From Porphyra umbilicalis (Eukaryota; Rhodophyta; Bangiophyceae; Bangiales; Bangiaceae): a DNA stretch of 64,000 nt. The translations under genes and the position numbers were made by a program. Below the pieces are notes generated by a model. That model was given only the letters and a program-made list of their open reading frames with translations. It did not search any database and was not told the origin of the DNA. Position 1 is the stretch's first letter. Every line of letters begins with the position of its first letter. The DNA lies in assembly GCA_002049455.2 (NCBI GenBank), contig KV919120.1, positions 1-64,000 of the forward strand, in the 5' to 3' direction. This document shows, piece after piece, positions 54,090 through 64,000 of the stretch.

Positions 54090-54118
54090 GGTCACGGTCG
54101 GGTAACCCGACCGTGACC
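54090..54118. repeat. 29-bp palindrome in the hAT left subterminal region
   Basis: Arms of 14 bp (GGTCACGGTCGGGT and its complement) around one central base, followed at once by a second, shorter palindrome, GTCGGGTCACCCGAC. It could form a stable hairpin and may serve as a transposase site. Confidence 0.85.
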
Positions 54119-55303
54119 TCGGTCGGGTCACCCGACCCACGCTATGGCACCTGTCGTCGCGCCCCCAGCGCGCCACAAACCGGGACCGTTGCCATTGTCG
54201 TGCCCGCTGCCATTGGTGACTCCGCCGCCTACCCCCCCCCTCCCCCCCCGGCCCGCCACCGTGGTGATGTGTCCGCGTGCGTTACCGCCACCACGAGGGG
54301 ACCTTGAGGTAGAGCGTCTCTCTTCCATTCTTCTCGATATTCTGCGCCGGCTCTGCAGCCACACTACCATCGTTTAGGCTATATGACAATATGCTGGTCT
54401 GATTCTCTTCTGCTCTTCGTCTCGCTCTGCACCTTTTTGTGGCTGCCACATGCCTGTGTTCCACCGTCGACGCACCTGTCCTCCCCCCTCCCCGCCTCCC
54501 TTGTGCTGCCATCCCCCAGCACTTCTCGTTTTGTTTGTGTTTTGTTCATGCCCTTCTCTCTCATGTGGTCGTCGCACCGGGTGCTCTGGTTTTCTTTCGG
54601 TGCTTTTCTGTTCCAGGTGCCGGGTCCTTCATCGCGTCCTCTTCTTGCCGTCTTTGTGCTCTTTTGTCTTGCGTATCTGCCTATGCTGCTTTGTGCGTGT
54701 GTGTGAGTGGCTTCCACCACCCCTCCCCCCCCCCTTAATCGCCCCGCCCGCTCTTGTTGTGCTAAGTGAGATTAGTGTCTGCGGCTTCGTTCGGTGCACT
54801 GTCATCCTGTCAACTCGCGTTGTTTTCGATGGGCTGCAATCTCCTCTTTCTTCCTCTCCCACATGTGTGTGACACTCTTTGTTGTTCCTTCTTTCTTTCG
54901 TCCCTCTTTTACGACAACAGAGGCACTACGTGTCGGTTTTTTTCCTTGGCTGCAATCGGTCCGCCACCAGGGAAATGCAAGCGGGCACCACAACTCGGCG
55001 ACGACTTCTCCATCAGGCAAGCGGAAAAATACTACACCACATGCACGGCTGCCGGGGCAGGACGCGACGAACTGGATGATGAACGACGTGGGAGCCTATG
55101 TGGGGAGGTGGGTGCAGGACGGGGGGGGGGAGGAGGCGGGTGCGGGCGCGAGGCCCAGCCGCCGCTCGACTGCTCGGTGTGTGGTGTGGCTCGTTCCTGG
55201 GAGAAGGAACAAGATTATCAAAAAAAAAAGAAAAGGCATGCAGCAGTCAAGCCAGATGCAATGCTACACCGACGACGCTAGGCCCCCCCCACCACCCCGC
55301 CAA
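54119..55303. other. non-coding left part of the hAT element
   Basis: T/C-rich on the plus strand, between the left end and the transposase stop. It likely holds the 3' untranslated region of the leftward transposase gene. No second gene recognised. Confidence 0.5.
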
Positions 55304-57478
55304 CTACCCCGCCCTCGTTCTCCAAGCCCTCGAGCACATTGTGCACAACGGTGTCAAACTCCTCTGTGCCCAGATTCTCGATCGCTCCATCCCCTTCAAC
55401 AACAGGCGGCTCTTCCTCCTCAGCCGGGGTTTCCGCGTCCGCCTGGATCCCCAAGGCAATCCCCTCATTCTCACCATCGCCCCCCCCTCCACGACTGCCC
55501 CGCCGTCCCCCGCCGCCGCACCTCCGCCGTCCACCTCAGCCTCCCCCGCCAGGGCCCCCGCAGCGGCGGCCACGCCGCCGGCAGCGGCCGCCTCGCCCGC
55601 GGCAGCACCAACAGGCGTCAGCCCCAGCTTAACCAACAAGTCAAGCTCCAGGTGAGTGCGCCGGTACGCGCGCACAACGTCCGCGCGGTCCATTTGCGCC
55701 GAGTTGAACGCAATGCGGGTCTGCATGTCCGCCTTGGTGGGCGACAGGCGGTTGCGCAGCCGCGTTAAAGCCCGGTTAAAGACCTTAAACGACCGCTCCC
55801 CGCCCGCCGCCGACGGAGGCAACAGCAGGATGCGCATGGCGAGCGGTCGCAGGGTGGAGAAGGCCTCGCCGTGCAGGCGCCACCAGTGGCAAGGATGCCC
55901 CCCCACCCCATCAGACCCGAATGGCAGGGACTCAACGTGCGCCAAAAAGGAGGCGAGGTCAGCCGACAGCCGGGCCCGATATTCGACATCGTCTCCTGCC
56001 CAGCAATCCAAACCCGCCTCCCGCAAAAAAATAAACGTCTTGCCACTCCATTCCAAAGCAGCACCCCGCATGCGCACCCCCACCCAAAAAGGATCCAAAT
56101 AAAAAGCCAGCGCCAGCATCGGGTCGTGAATCAAACTGTACCGAGCGGCAATCGACGCCTGTATGGCAGTTCGAGTTGCCACTGGCAGGTCAGAAAAGCA
56201 GGAGGAAAGGCACAAGCGCAAAGCACAAAACACACCGGCAACAGTTGACAGAGGGGCACTGTCCGCCTCAATAGTAGCAACGCACTTGGATAGCATCTTC
56301 AAAAAAGGAAGGGCCCGCCCCATCTCCGCGAGCGGGCCCGGTTCGTTCACTGCCGCCGTCACGGCTGCAGGGATAGCGACCCTTGGTCGGATGTGAATGT
56401 TATCCGACAGCGTTCTCCGCAAGGCGCTAATGCTGCCTACCACAGACGCAATCGATGCCGTCTCTCCGACCCAGCGCGTCCTGCTGTACGTCTGCAGGTA
56501 CGGCACGCGCTCGCCCGCCGTCCGCAGCTGCTGCACGTTGGCCGACAGCATGGCCATTGCACGCGTGCTCCGCGTGAAGAAGACGATGATGATTACCGCG
56601 TTGATGCGGGCGGCGCGAAACGGCTCAATCGCCGCTAAGTCCTTACCCACGAGGTTGGCGGCGTGCGCCGCGCACCCGTACGCAAACAGCGCCATGTCGC
56701 TGTCAACTACCAACCGCCGCAGTGACTGCATAACCGTCGGGTTGTCCGAGCAAAAGGCCAGCAGCTGGCGGCTTGCCAGATACACCTCGCGGCTGGGGCG
56801 CGCCGCGCCCGGAAACAAGTCAAACCGCGACACGCGCGCGGCGAGAGGGGTGGCCAACGCCGCCAGCAGGTGAGAGCGTAGGTTCTCTGCGGTCGCCGCC
56901 TCAGCTCCTAGGCGAAAAGACGCCACAAAGTAGGGTTCGGGGAGGTAGAAAACTACGTTGTACACGACTTTTCCCGTCGCGTCCACCAACCCGTCGATGG
57001 AGCAGCTCACGGTGGACGCGCCGCCCAAGATAGCACCCACAGCTGCATCTACGACCGCCACAGATTGCAGCAAAAGCGCCCCGCCAACTCGCCGACGATG
57101 CCCAGGCCCCGCAAACCGCCCGCCCGAAATGCCCGCCAGTGACTTTCGCCAATGGGGGGTGTCAAACTGGTCGAACGGCATGCACGAACGGAACATTGAT
57201 AAAGCAAAGTTGAGGCACTTTTGGGGGGTTGCTTGTTGTACGGCTGGTGGCCCCCCACCGGCGGCACCGGTCCCGCCCGCGACGACGATATCAGACAGGA
57301 TGGCTGGCTTCCATGCACGCGCCTTAGGGCACGTGTACAGGTGTACAGCGAGCCGCGTAATGTTCTTGTACCTGCTGAAGTGGCAATCTGGTGCCCCACA
57401 ACTCATCCTGTTGCCGTCCGTCGTCACGTACTTCCGCGCCTTGTCAGGGTCCAGCTTGACATTGGGGGGGGGCGCCAT
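55304..57478 (-). CDS. intact hAT family transposase
   Basis: Predicted 724-residue transposase that cuts and pastes the surrounding element, from the ATG at 57478 (MAPPPNVKLDPDKARKY). An upstream in-frame extension lacks conserved sequence. The BED finger uses C27, C32, H46 and C50 (SCGAPDCHFSRYKNITR then HLYTC). The DUF659/RNase H part has CSIDGLVDATGKVVYNVVF (first Asp), FCSDNPTVMQSL (second Asp) and LFAYGCAAHAANLVGKDL. RTRWVGETASIASV follows. The C-terminal dimerisation domain has HWWRLHGEAFSTLRPLAMR and PPSAAGGERSFKVFNR with the catalytic Glu, then LSPTKADMQTRIAFN. An Ala/Gly-rich tail ends at TAG. No stops or frame changes are visible, so activity is plausible. It lies entirely between the 8-bp duplications. 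Confidence 0.93.
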   Translation of the reverse strand: MAPPPNVKLDPDKARKYVTTDGNRMSCGAPDCHFSRYKNITRLAVHLYTCPKARAWKPAILSDIVVAGGTGAAGGGPPAVQQATPQKCLNFALSMFRSCMPFDQFDTPHWRKSLAGISGGRFAGPGHRRRVGGALLLQSVAVVDAAVGAILGGASTVSCSIDGLVDATGKVVYNVVFYLPEPYFVASFRLGAEAATAENLRSHLLAALATPLAARVSRFDLFPGAARPSREVYLASRQLLAFCSDNPTVMQSLRRLVVDSDMALFAYGCAAHAANLVGKDLAAIEPFRAARINAVIIIVFFTRSTRAMAMLSANVQQLRTAGERVPYLQTYSRTRWVGETASIASVVGSISALRRTLSDNIHIRPRVAIPAAVTAAVNEPGPLAEMGRALPFLKMLSKCVATIEADSAPLSTVAGVFCALRLCLSSCFSDLPVATRTAIQASIAARYSLIHDPMLALAFYLDPFWVGVRMRGAALEWSGKTFIFLREAGLDCWAGDDVEYRARLSADLASFLAHVESLPFGSDGVGGHPCHWWRLHGEAFSTLRPLAMRILLLPPSAAGGERSFKVFNRALTRLRNRLSPTKADMQTRIAFNSAQMDRADVVRAYRRTHLELDLLVKLGLTPVGAAAGEAAAAGGVAAAAGALAGEAEVDGGGAAAGDGGAVVEGGAMVRMRGLPWGSRRTRKPRLRRKSRLLLKGMERSRIWAQRSLTPLCTMCSRAWRTRAG

Positions 57479-58297
57479 CCCGAGAAATCCGAACGGGGGG
57501 TGGGGGAAAGGGGAGTCGTGCTGGCGGGGTGGAGTTAGGGGGGAGGAGCAAGGAGCACACGCGTACAATGGTATGACGGAGTGGGGACAGGAAGCAGAGC
57601 TACCACGAGTCGCGGTGAAGGCCGCCGCCGTCGAGACCTTGACGGGCAGCGCGTGCCTGCATCTGCCTGCAGAGGTCTCAACACTGAGCACACACTGTGC
57701 GGCTGATCCCCTGCTGGGCACTTCGGCGCTGATCGCCAACAGGCCCAGAGAGCCTTCCCTTGGTCGTGTTTTATGGACCATGTTTTAGGCACAGGATCGA
57801 GGGGGGCGCATGACACGTGGGGACATGTCCGGGACATTTCCATTTCCGGACATGCGGGAAATGAGGCCGTGAGGAACGACACGGAAATTTCCTGGAAATG
57901 TCACTACGTGGCTGGACATATGCCTTCCCTAGACCTTGCATCCAGCAGAACTCACTGTTTGTTGCCGCTTGATCCGACTTTCTTGGCACGGAGCAAGCTG
58001 CCCACACGAAATCTGAAGATTTTCTACTGTCTCCTTGCCAGAAGTGCAGAAAAAAAGAGGAGCTGAAGTTGATTTCCGGGCTGTATGGGCACATGTAAGC
58101 AATCAGGAGCACCAAGTCAGTCCCAGAGGCGTATCTGATTGGTGGAGAGAGTTGGTCCGCAAGTCTGTCTCTGTCCACCAGGACAAAATTCGGGGATCAG
58201 CAATACAAAGTGAACGGACCACCACACCTTCTGCGCCGACCAGGTCCCGGCAAGCCAGCCCATGGTCATCCAGCAGCCGTCATCGCCACTGTGCAGT

Positions 58298-59373
58298 GCG
58301 GGCATGCCCGTGCACCGCATTATCTTAATCTGAGGCTGCTGCAGGCTGGGAACAGGATAATCGCGGCCTGGATCGCGCTGTGTCCGGCCAGAAATTGCGT
58401 GGCGGTGCAGCCAACGTAGGATCCGGGCGGAGCGTCTCAGGCCTGGAGCTGCGCTGTGGATCCCAGAAAATAGCGTACCACATCGGCTCCACAGGATGTG
58501 GACAGCGGACGACAGGCGAGAATCTCGCTCGCGCCAGGCGAGAAATAGCGCAGCGCGAGCCGATAAACTGCGCAGCGCGGCCGGAAAATAGCCTAACACG
58601 GAGGCGAGAATGACACAGCACAGGCGAGAAGCAGCACACCGCCACGGCTGCAGCTGGCGTCTGGCTGCTGCCAGACCCCGAGCCCTGTGCAATAGTAGTT
58701 CACCTCACTTGCAGATTGGAGATCGACGAACCAATCAGAACATTGGGATCAACTGCTTTCTCTGAAATTCAGGTGTTTTATGGGGCTACTTGTCCAGGAG
58801 CCTGCTGCTGCGCTGCTGTTGCAGGCTGTGATGGAGCCTGCGGGACGCTGACTTTACGATACACCCAGCCCCACTCCAGCATAAAATAGTGCACGGGGGG
58901 CGCCGTTCTGATCGTAAAATAGGCTACAGACAATCCCAGCTGGGCCCAGATTATCGTACGGCAGGCTTCGGATCGTCGCAGCTGGGGCCCTAGATTATCG
59001 TACGGCAAGCTGCCGATCATCCTGTTCTGGGCGCGGCTGATCGTAAGGTTGGGGCCTGCGGATCCTGAGGATGCGCTTGTCACAGCCCAAGCTGCGTTGT
59101 GTCGCACGCTGTGCGAGATGTGCGTACGACAACAAACCGTGTTTTAGGCGCACCAGGCGCCATTCCGGTTCCGGAAACGGCGCTTTCTCGGTATGGGTGT
59201 AGTCCTCACGTTGTGCCGAGTGAAGCGCGGTGGGTTTGCACTGTGTCCAGGATCCAGAAGGCTACGAAAAACCAGATAAAGACGAAAAAAGGGCGTTTTC
59301 TGCTGTGTAGACGGGGGTGCTTACAGCTCGCTAGGCGAGAATCCTGGGACTTCTCGTGCACGGGCATGCCCGC
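58298..59373. mobile_element. candidate 1.1-kb inverted-repeat element
   Basis: An 18-bp perfect inverted repeat, GCGGGCATGCCCGTGCAC, lies at 58298-58315 and, in reverse complement, at 59356-59373. The motif AGGCGAGAA occurs about four times near the left end (58510-58635) and once near the right end. AGATTATCGTACGGCA is repeated at 58948-58963 and 58992-59007. No coding region and no clear target duplication were found, so class is unknown. Confidence 0.5.
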
Positions 59374-60111
59374 TCTGCGCTGTAGGAACGCCGGCAAGGA
59401 CCGACTGCAGCAGAGACGGTCAGTCCAGCTCCCCGCCATACGAAGTACTCAATGTCAAGGAATCACGGCAAATTAGGTCGACACACGTGGCAGGCTGGTG
59501 ATCATTATCATAGCCCTCGGCCATGGTTTCGATGATTTCACGATATTTATTGTGATAATTACCAAGCGAAAGTTTTACCCCTGTGGTCGACTGCAGCACC
59601 GTGGGATCTGGTGGATCCAGACACTTCGGCCAGTGCAAACAGCCGCCGCTTCCCCCTCGAGTGTGATTGTCGGCTCGCCGGTCGCCCCCCCCCCGCGGCC
59701 CGTGCCGCCGGGCCGGCGAGCGCGCAGCCACCACGAAGCGCCGATTTAGGCTGCCAACCGACCACCCCCCCCACCCCCCTGCGCACGCGCTGGCTCGCCG
59801 ACCGGGCCGGCGCGCGGCGCACCCAGCGTGCCCCCGTGCGGCACGTGGAAGCAGACGGCCGGGTCGGGGTGGGTGGCCTCCAAACTGCATGCCCGCCGCG
59901 CACGCCGCCCCATGACACGCACCATTGGGTGGCGGTGCGTTGCCGGTGCGGCTGCGGGTGGTTCTTTTATGTGCGCAAATGGCGGGCGCCGGCGGGGGCG
60001 GCCCCGCTGGCGCCGCGCCAAACGATCTGCCGTCGGCCGTGGGGGCGCGGTGGGGGCGCGGTGGGGGCAGGGGGGCGGCCTGCGATCGCCCGGCGGCCCC
60101 CCCCCCACCCC

Positions 60112-60167
60112 GGGGAGACCCCACGCGGCGCGCCGTGGCGGGGAGACCCCACGCGGCGCGCCGTGGG
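60112..60167. repeat. 28-bp tandem duplication
   Basis: Two adjacent units beginning GGGGAGACCCCACGCGGCGC, starting at 60112 and 60140. Confidence 0.9.
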
Positions 60168-60704
60168 TGGCCGCCCGCCGGCGGCGGCCGCGGTGCCCCC
60201 GCCCCGCCCCGTGGCGCCGCACGCCCGCCGGGAGATCGACCACGGACCCCCCCGCGCACGTCAACGGCGCCGGCGGCGGCGCACGACGGGTGGATCACCC
60301 CACACCTCCCCCCCCAGGGACACGTGGGGGGATGGCGGCCGCCCCGCGCCGGGGCCGGGCGCGCCTCCACCGCACCGCCGCGCGGCCGCGGCGTGTCGGG
60401 CGGGAGCGTGGTGCGGCCATGACACACCCGCGGGGGCGGCCGCACGCCGCGGTTGCGGCGGCATTCCCCGCCCCCCGCCCACCCGCGCGCACGGGCCCGT
60501 CGCGAGCGCCCGCAGGGCGGCAACGGCGCGGCGCGGTCCGGCGGGCGCCACCGTCGCTGCACGAGGCAAACCGATCGAGGCAAACAAGTGCCGATCTGTT
60601 GGTCCGTCTGGTCGGGCAACAGAGACCGAACAGAACGCCATTCTATTGGCCGGCAGAGTTGACCTCTCTCGAGTGAGGCCCTTGCATGTGCTGGGCCCTC
60701 TTGA

Positions 60705-60845
60705 GCATCGTCCTCATTTGGTCCGAGCGCATCGAAACGCGATTTCCGATGCGGGCCCCGATTGGGCATACAGTGCATCGCCGATGGCTTTCGCTGCACT
60801 TGAGATCGACAAACCGATGCGCATCGGTCGATGCGCAGGCGATTC
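60705..60845. repeat. GCATCG/CGATGC motif cluster with palindrome
   Basis: Many GCATCG and CGATGC motifs in both orientations, including the perfect palindrome CCGATGCGCATCGG at 60814-60827. A similar cluster lies at 61863-61997 with CGATGCGCATCG. They could be the two subterminal regions of a 1.3-kb element, but no terminal repeats were found. Confidence 0.5.
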
Positions 60846-63381
60846 GGTCCTCGGAGCAAGTCCTTGAATCCCACTCAATTCTATATACTTTAAATTGCAG
60901 GAGTTAATCATGTCGGGCCGGTTGAGACACGTGCCCTTTCAGGTGTTATTGATTGAATCTATGCTGCGGCATGCGACTCGGATGCGGTACGGCAAGTGGA
61001 GTAGCCGCGTACAACAAAACAGAAAAGATGAACACGGCAAACCAATGAAGCAATGAAGAGAGAGGAATACCACACAGAGCGCACACTCGACTTGCACTGA
61101 CGTCAGCACAGCGCAAACAGAGCGCGTGTGACGAGCCCGGATCCCACTCGCCGGGACTGATCTGACCACCCCCAACGACGCCCAGCTCTCCCCCGTCACC
61201 CATCCGCTCGCACTCCTCCCCTCCAACCCGCCCGGAGATAACACCGACGCGCCTGTGTGGCAGCGAGACAAAGAAACCAAGAAACCAAACAGAATAGTGT
61301 GCACAAGATCGTCAACATCCACGTCTATCAGCCAAAACACCAAGAGCAACAGCAAAGGCAGTATGATACATCGATTGCAAGGGTGCATGCTCCAAGCCCA
61401 AGCCCATCGTACGCCCAGGCATAAAGCGGTTGGAAACGCCGACGTCAGAAAAAAAAAAGCCCAGGCGGATCCATTACGTCCACGGTACACCCAAGCACCG
61501 GGACATGCAGAGAACCGATCAGGCAGATACAACCACGTACCGATCACACACGCACGACGAGGTGCACGAAAAAGACCGTCTTGAAGGAGGTGGTGCGCAA
61601 GGTCGCGCACCCAACATGGTGAGGAGCGCGGCCACGGCCAAGTCAACCGAGGGCCACGCACGCCCAAGGATCTCGTCGGGTGAATCCGCCGCCGGCGGTC
61701 CGCCGGCAAGGAAACGTGGCCTCCTGAAGACGTGGAATCAGGTCACCGTCAGCACTGCTGTTTTCTAACTCCTCGTCCTTGCGATAACCTTTTAATGGAA
61801 GTCCTTTTTTTAGCTCTCTAGCCCCCCCAAACCCCCTGCGTTCAGGCGGGGCCCCTGACTCCCGCATCGGCGGTCGCCTGTCATCGTGCATCGGAACGAT
61901 GGCCAGGATCGAACCTTCGATGCGCATCGGAGACTGCATCGAAATCGGTCTCCGATGCGATGATGTGCATCGGGCGGGAACGATCGGCTTTCGATGCAGA
62001 AAACACAAAGGTGGACGATAACGGCTCCGATTTGAGGAACAACGAAGAACCTGGAGAGGTGGCATCTCAATGCAACTTAAATTCATCAGGCATCTGACGC
62101 ATGCTCGCGCATGACCGAGAATATCCACAAGTAGGATAGAAACTTTAGATGGTTGCCGGATGAGAGGCATTCAGCAGTGTCCCTGTCAGACCTCACCGTG
62201 GGAGGCTGCCTTCCACCTCGCGCTCGCAGCCACCCACGCCCCGTGCACCACCGTCGTCCACGTCGTCTTCACCCGCCGGATGCTACCGCCATCTCTTTCG
62301 CAGCACGCTGGCCTTTGCCCCCCTACCCTCCTCGCCCCCTTTCCCTCTCGTTCCCTGGCGGCTCATGGCCCTTACCTCGCTTTCCAACACGCTCTGTGGA
62401 CGCATCCCGTACTAGAGCGCTTCTCGACGCCTAGCGCACGTTCCATGCCACACTCTCCGTCCGCGTATGCCTCCTCACCCCAACCCCGCCGTGTTCCTCC
62501 TGATCCGCCTCCTTTCTACCTCGAACTGCACTGAACACTTGTCGTCGCACGATCATGGCTCCACGGTTCTGCTGGTCGGGTGCCCGTATGTGACGTGGGC
62601 TTCTTGTGTTTATGACGTTGCTGACCCTGGATGGACTGACTTGTTGCTGTGATCAGTGTGTTCTTTACTTGGCCTGGGCACGGTGTTTCCTTCACGTGAT
62701 ACTGTTGACATGTCTGTGTCCATCGGGCTTTTGGTAGTCACGTTGAGCGTAGTGTTGGTAGCTCTCAATACAGTGTAGGTGGGCCTCTCACCTCATCGGA
62801 AAGGTGCAGCCCCAGCTGCAATGGACAGCAGAAACCAAATCAACAGATCACATATAATTGAGATGCAGTCACAGGACTGTAGAACACTTTGCCTCATTGC
62901 ATTCACCAAGTCGATGTCATGTAAACCTCCATTCATGGCCGTCGAGCTCGTGTGCAGTGCCTGTTCCTCTCGTTTCTGGTACAGTCTCGCGATCAGAGCC
63001 AAGCACCTGAACAATACGAGGACAGAATCTCGTTTGTTGAGCGCTTGTTTGGTAGCGCACGCCGGAACAGCAGCGCGTTCTATTGTGCAGCGACGACGTG
63101 ACCCCGCGGCCGGGGAAATCGCCTCGACCAGCGCCGGAGGCGGGGGGGGGGGGCGGCAGCGCGCTGCGCGGCGCGTCCCCCAGCCCCTGGGTGACGCCAC
63201 GGTGGCGCCCGCGCGGGTGGATGGCGGGGGCGGGCGCGGGCGCTGCCGCCCGCGCGCCGCCCCGCCCGCCGACGCCGTTTTCGACGGCCACCCACGGAGG
63301 CGGCTGCGGCCGCCGACCGCGGCGGCTGCGGCCGTCGGCCGCGCCACGCGAGGGCGCTTTCCCGCGCGCACGGGGGGGGGG

Positions 63382-63422
<41 letters not shown>

Positions 63423-63702
63423 TGTGCCGGCGGCCGACGGCCGACGGCCGGCCGCCCGGTCGGTCGGGCGAGCCGACTGCGGGGCGGGCCCCCACCCCGC
63501 GCGGCGGCGCGGCGGCGCGGCGGCGGCCGACCGGGCGCCCCCACGCAGTGGGCGGCGGCGGCGGCGGCGGAGCGGCGGCCCCGTCAGGGGCCGTGGAGCC
63601 GCGGCGTGGCGCCCGTGGGCACCCCCCCCCCCCCCCTCCCAGTGCCGCCGCTGCCGAACGGTGCGTCCGTCGCTGCCGACGGGGCGGGGCGGCAACGTCG
63701 GA

Positions 63703-63755
63703 CGCGCGGGCGGGCGGGCGGGCGGGCGGGCGGGCGGGCGGGCGGGCGGGCTGGT
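63703..63755. repeat. (GGGC)n microsatellite, about 11 units
   Basis: Uninterrupted four-base repeat GGGC/CGGG in a GC island. Confidence 0.9.
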
Positions 63756-64000
63756 TGGTGGCCACACCGCCGGGGCCAGGGGCGGTCCTCTACCCCCCCC
63801 CCCTCCTGCAAGGCGCCGGCCGGGCGCCGCACGCCCGCCGCGCGCCGCCGTGGCGGTGGCAATGGGGCTGACACGGTGGCGCCGAGGGGGCGGCGGCGGG
63901 GGCGGGCGGGGGGGGGGGGGGGCGCGCCACCCATGCGCCGCGCGCCCCGCCGCGCCGTCGGCTGCCGCGGGTGGCCAAGACGCGGCGCGCCCGCGCGGGC

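Larger units (their letters stand above)
53923..57931. mobile_element. autonomous hAT transposon, 4.0 kb, inserted in the MITE
   Basis: Ends are TAGAGAAGGCAT at 53923 and, in reverse complement from 57931, TAGGGAAGGCAT (11 of 12). The flanking 8-bp duplication is GACCTTGC at 53915-53922 and 57932-57939, exact. The interior holds one intact leftward transposase gene. The right subterminal region (57810-57925) is rich in GGACATGTCC, GGAAATG and CATTTCC motifs in both orientations; the left has CGGTCGGGTAACCCGACCG-type palindromes. All features expected of a complete, recently moved hAT element are present. Confidence 0.95.
53788..58203. mobile_element. second copy of the MITE, split by a hAT insertion
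   Basis: The left part (53788-53922) and right part (57932-58203) match the first and last parts of the MITE at 49094-49491, with the same termini and flanking TA at 53786-53787 and 58204-58205. Removing the 4,009-bp hAT and one 8-bp duplication leaves 399 bp, against 398 bp in the uninterrupted copy. The two copies differ at scattered bases. Confidence 0.93.
59374..64000. other. no supported gene; GC islands and simple repeats
   Basis: 59.65-60.56 kb and 63.1-64.0 kb are GC islands open on both strands without coherent proteins. Between them lies mixed-composition DNA with only short frames, none recognised. The islands resemble those at 12-13.9 kb. Confidence 0.5.

Noticed and set aside
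53788..58203. single 4.4-kb autonomous element with TA ends and a hAT transposase
   Set aside because: The hAT has its own termini and 8-bp duplication inside the TA-flanked repeat, so this is nesting of two families.
59420..60874. 484-codon minus-strand and 418-codon plus-strand frames
   Set aside because: They overlap each other in a GC island, with Arg/Pro/Gly/Ala composition and no domain; neither can be preferred.

Overview
This is nuclear DNA of a eukaryote with a very GC-rich genome. Its genes are intron-poor, strongly biased to G/C at third codon positions, and loaded with Ala, Gly, Pro and Gln tracts. Few GT-AG introns can be placed, start codons sit in good ATG contexts, and TAG and TGA both serve as stops. 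Recognisable products (Mediator MED15, a syntaxin-18/Ufe1-type SNARE, CDP-diacylglycerol synthase, a kinesin motor, a BRCT protein, a GH113-like mannanase) are eukaryotic or fit a walled alga. A bangiophyte red alga of the Porphyra/Pyropia type is my best guess from composition, low intron number and the mannanase-like enzyme. This is inference, not proof.

Layout. 0-3.5 kb: a decayed hAT transposase and a 1.84-kb non-autonomous hAT-like element with a clear 8-bp target duplication. 4.2-11.4 kb: MED15 (+) converging on a syntaxin-18-like SNARE (-). 11.4-20.5 kb: GC islands, minisatellites, a three-membrane-segment hypothetical protein (-) and a multi-exon Ser-Pro/Ala/Gly-rich gene of unknown function (-). 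23.2-30.3 kb: an H1-like basic/acidic protein with C-terminal BRCT sequence (+) and a bZIP-like putative regulator (+), the latter converging on CDP-diacylglycerol synthase (-, 30.6-32.0 kb). 32.7-34.3 kb: a motor-only divergent kinesin (-). 35.9-38.8 kb: a less GC-rich segment bounded by inverted repeats. 39.0-41.3 kb: a secreted GH113-like enzyme (-) with one intron. 44.6-58.2 kb: a transposon-rich zone holding a broken hAT, an acidic coding remnant interrupted by a 398-bp MITE, a piggyBac-like transposase with two stops, and a second MITE copy split by an intact 4.0-kb autonomous hAT element. 58.3-64 kb: another inverted-repeat element, GC islands and simple repeats, with no gene I can support.

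Two themes stand out. First, the element nesting can be resolved to the base: TA duplications for the MITE and 8-bp duplications for hAT. Removing the hAT plus one duplication leaves a MITE of 399 bp against 398 bp in the intact copy. Second, in several genes the coherent reading frame resumes after a long G/C homopolymer exactly as if one base were missing. This suggests systematic homopolymer under-calling rather than real pseudogenes, so lengths and ends of those genes are provisional. The host genes are ordinary housekeeping and regulatory genes and do not form an obvious pathway cluster.
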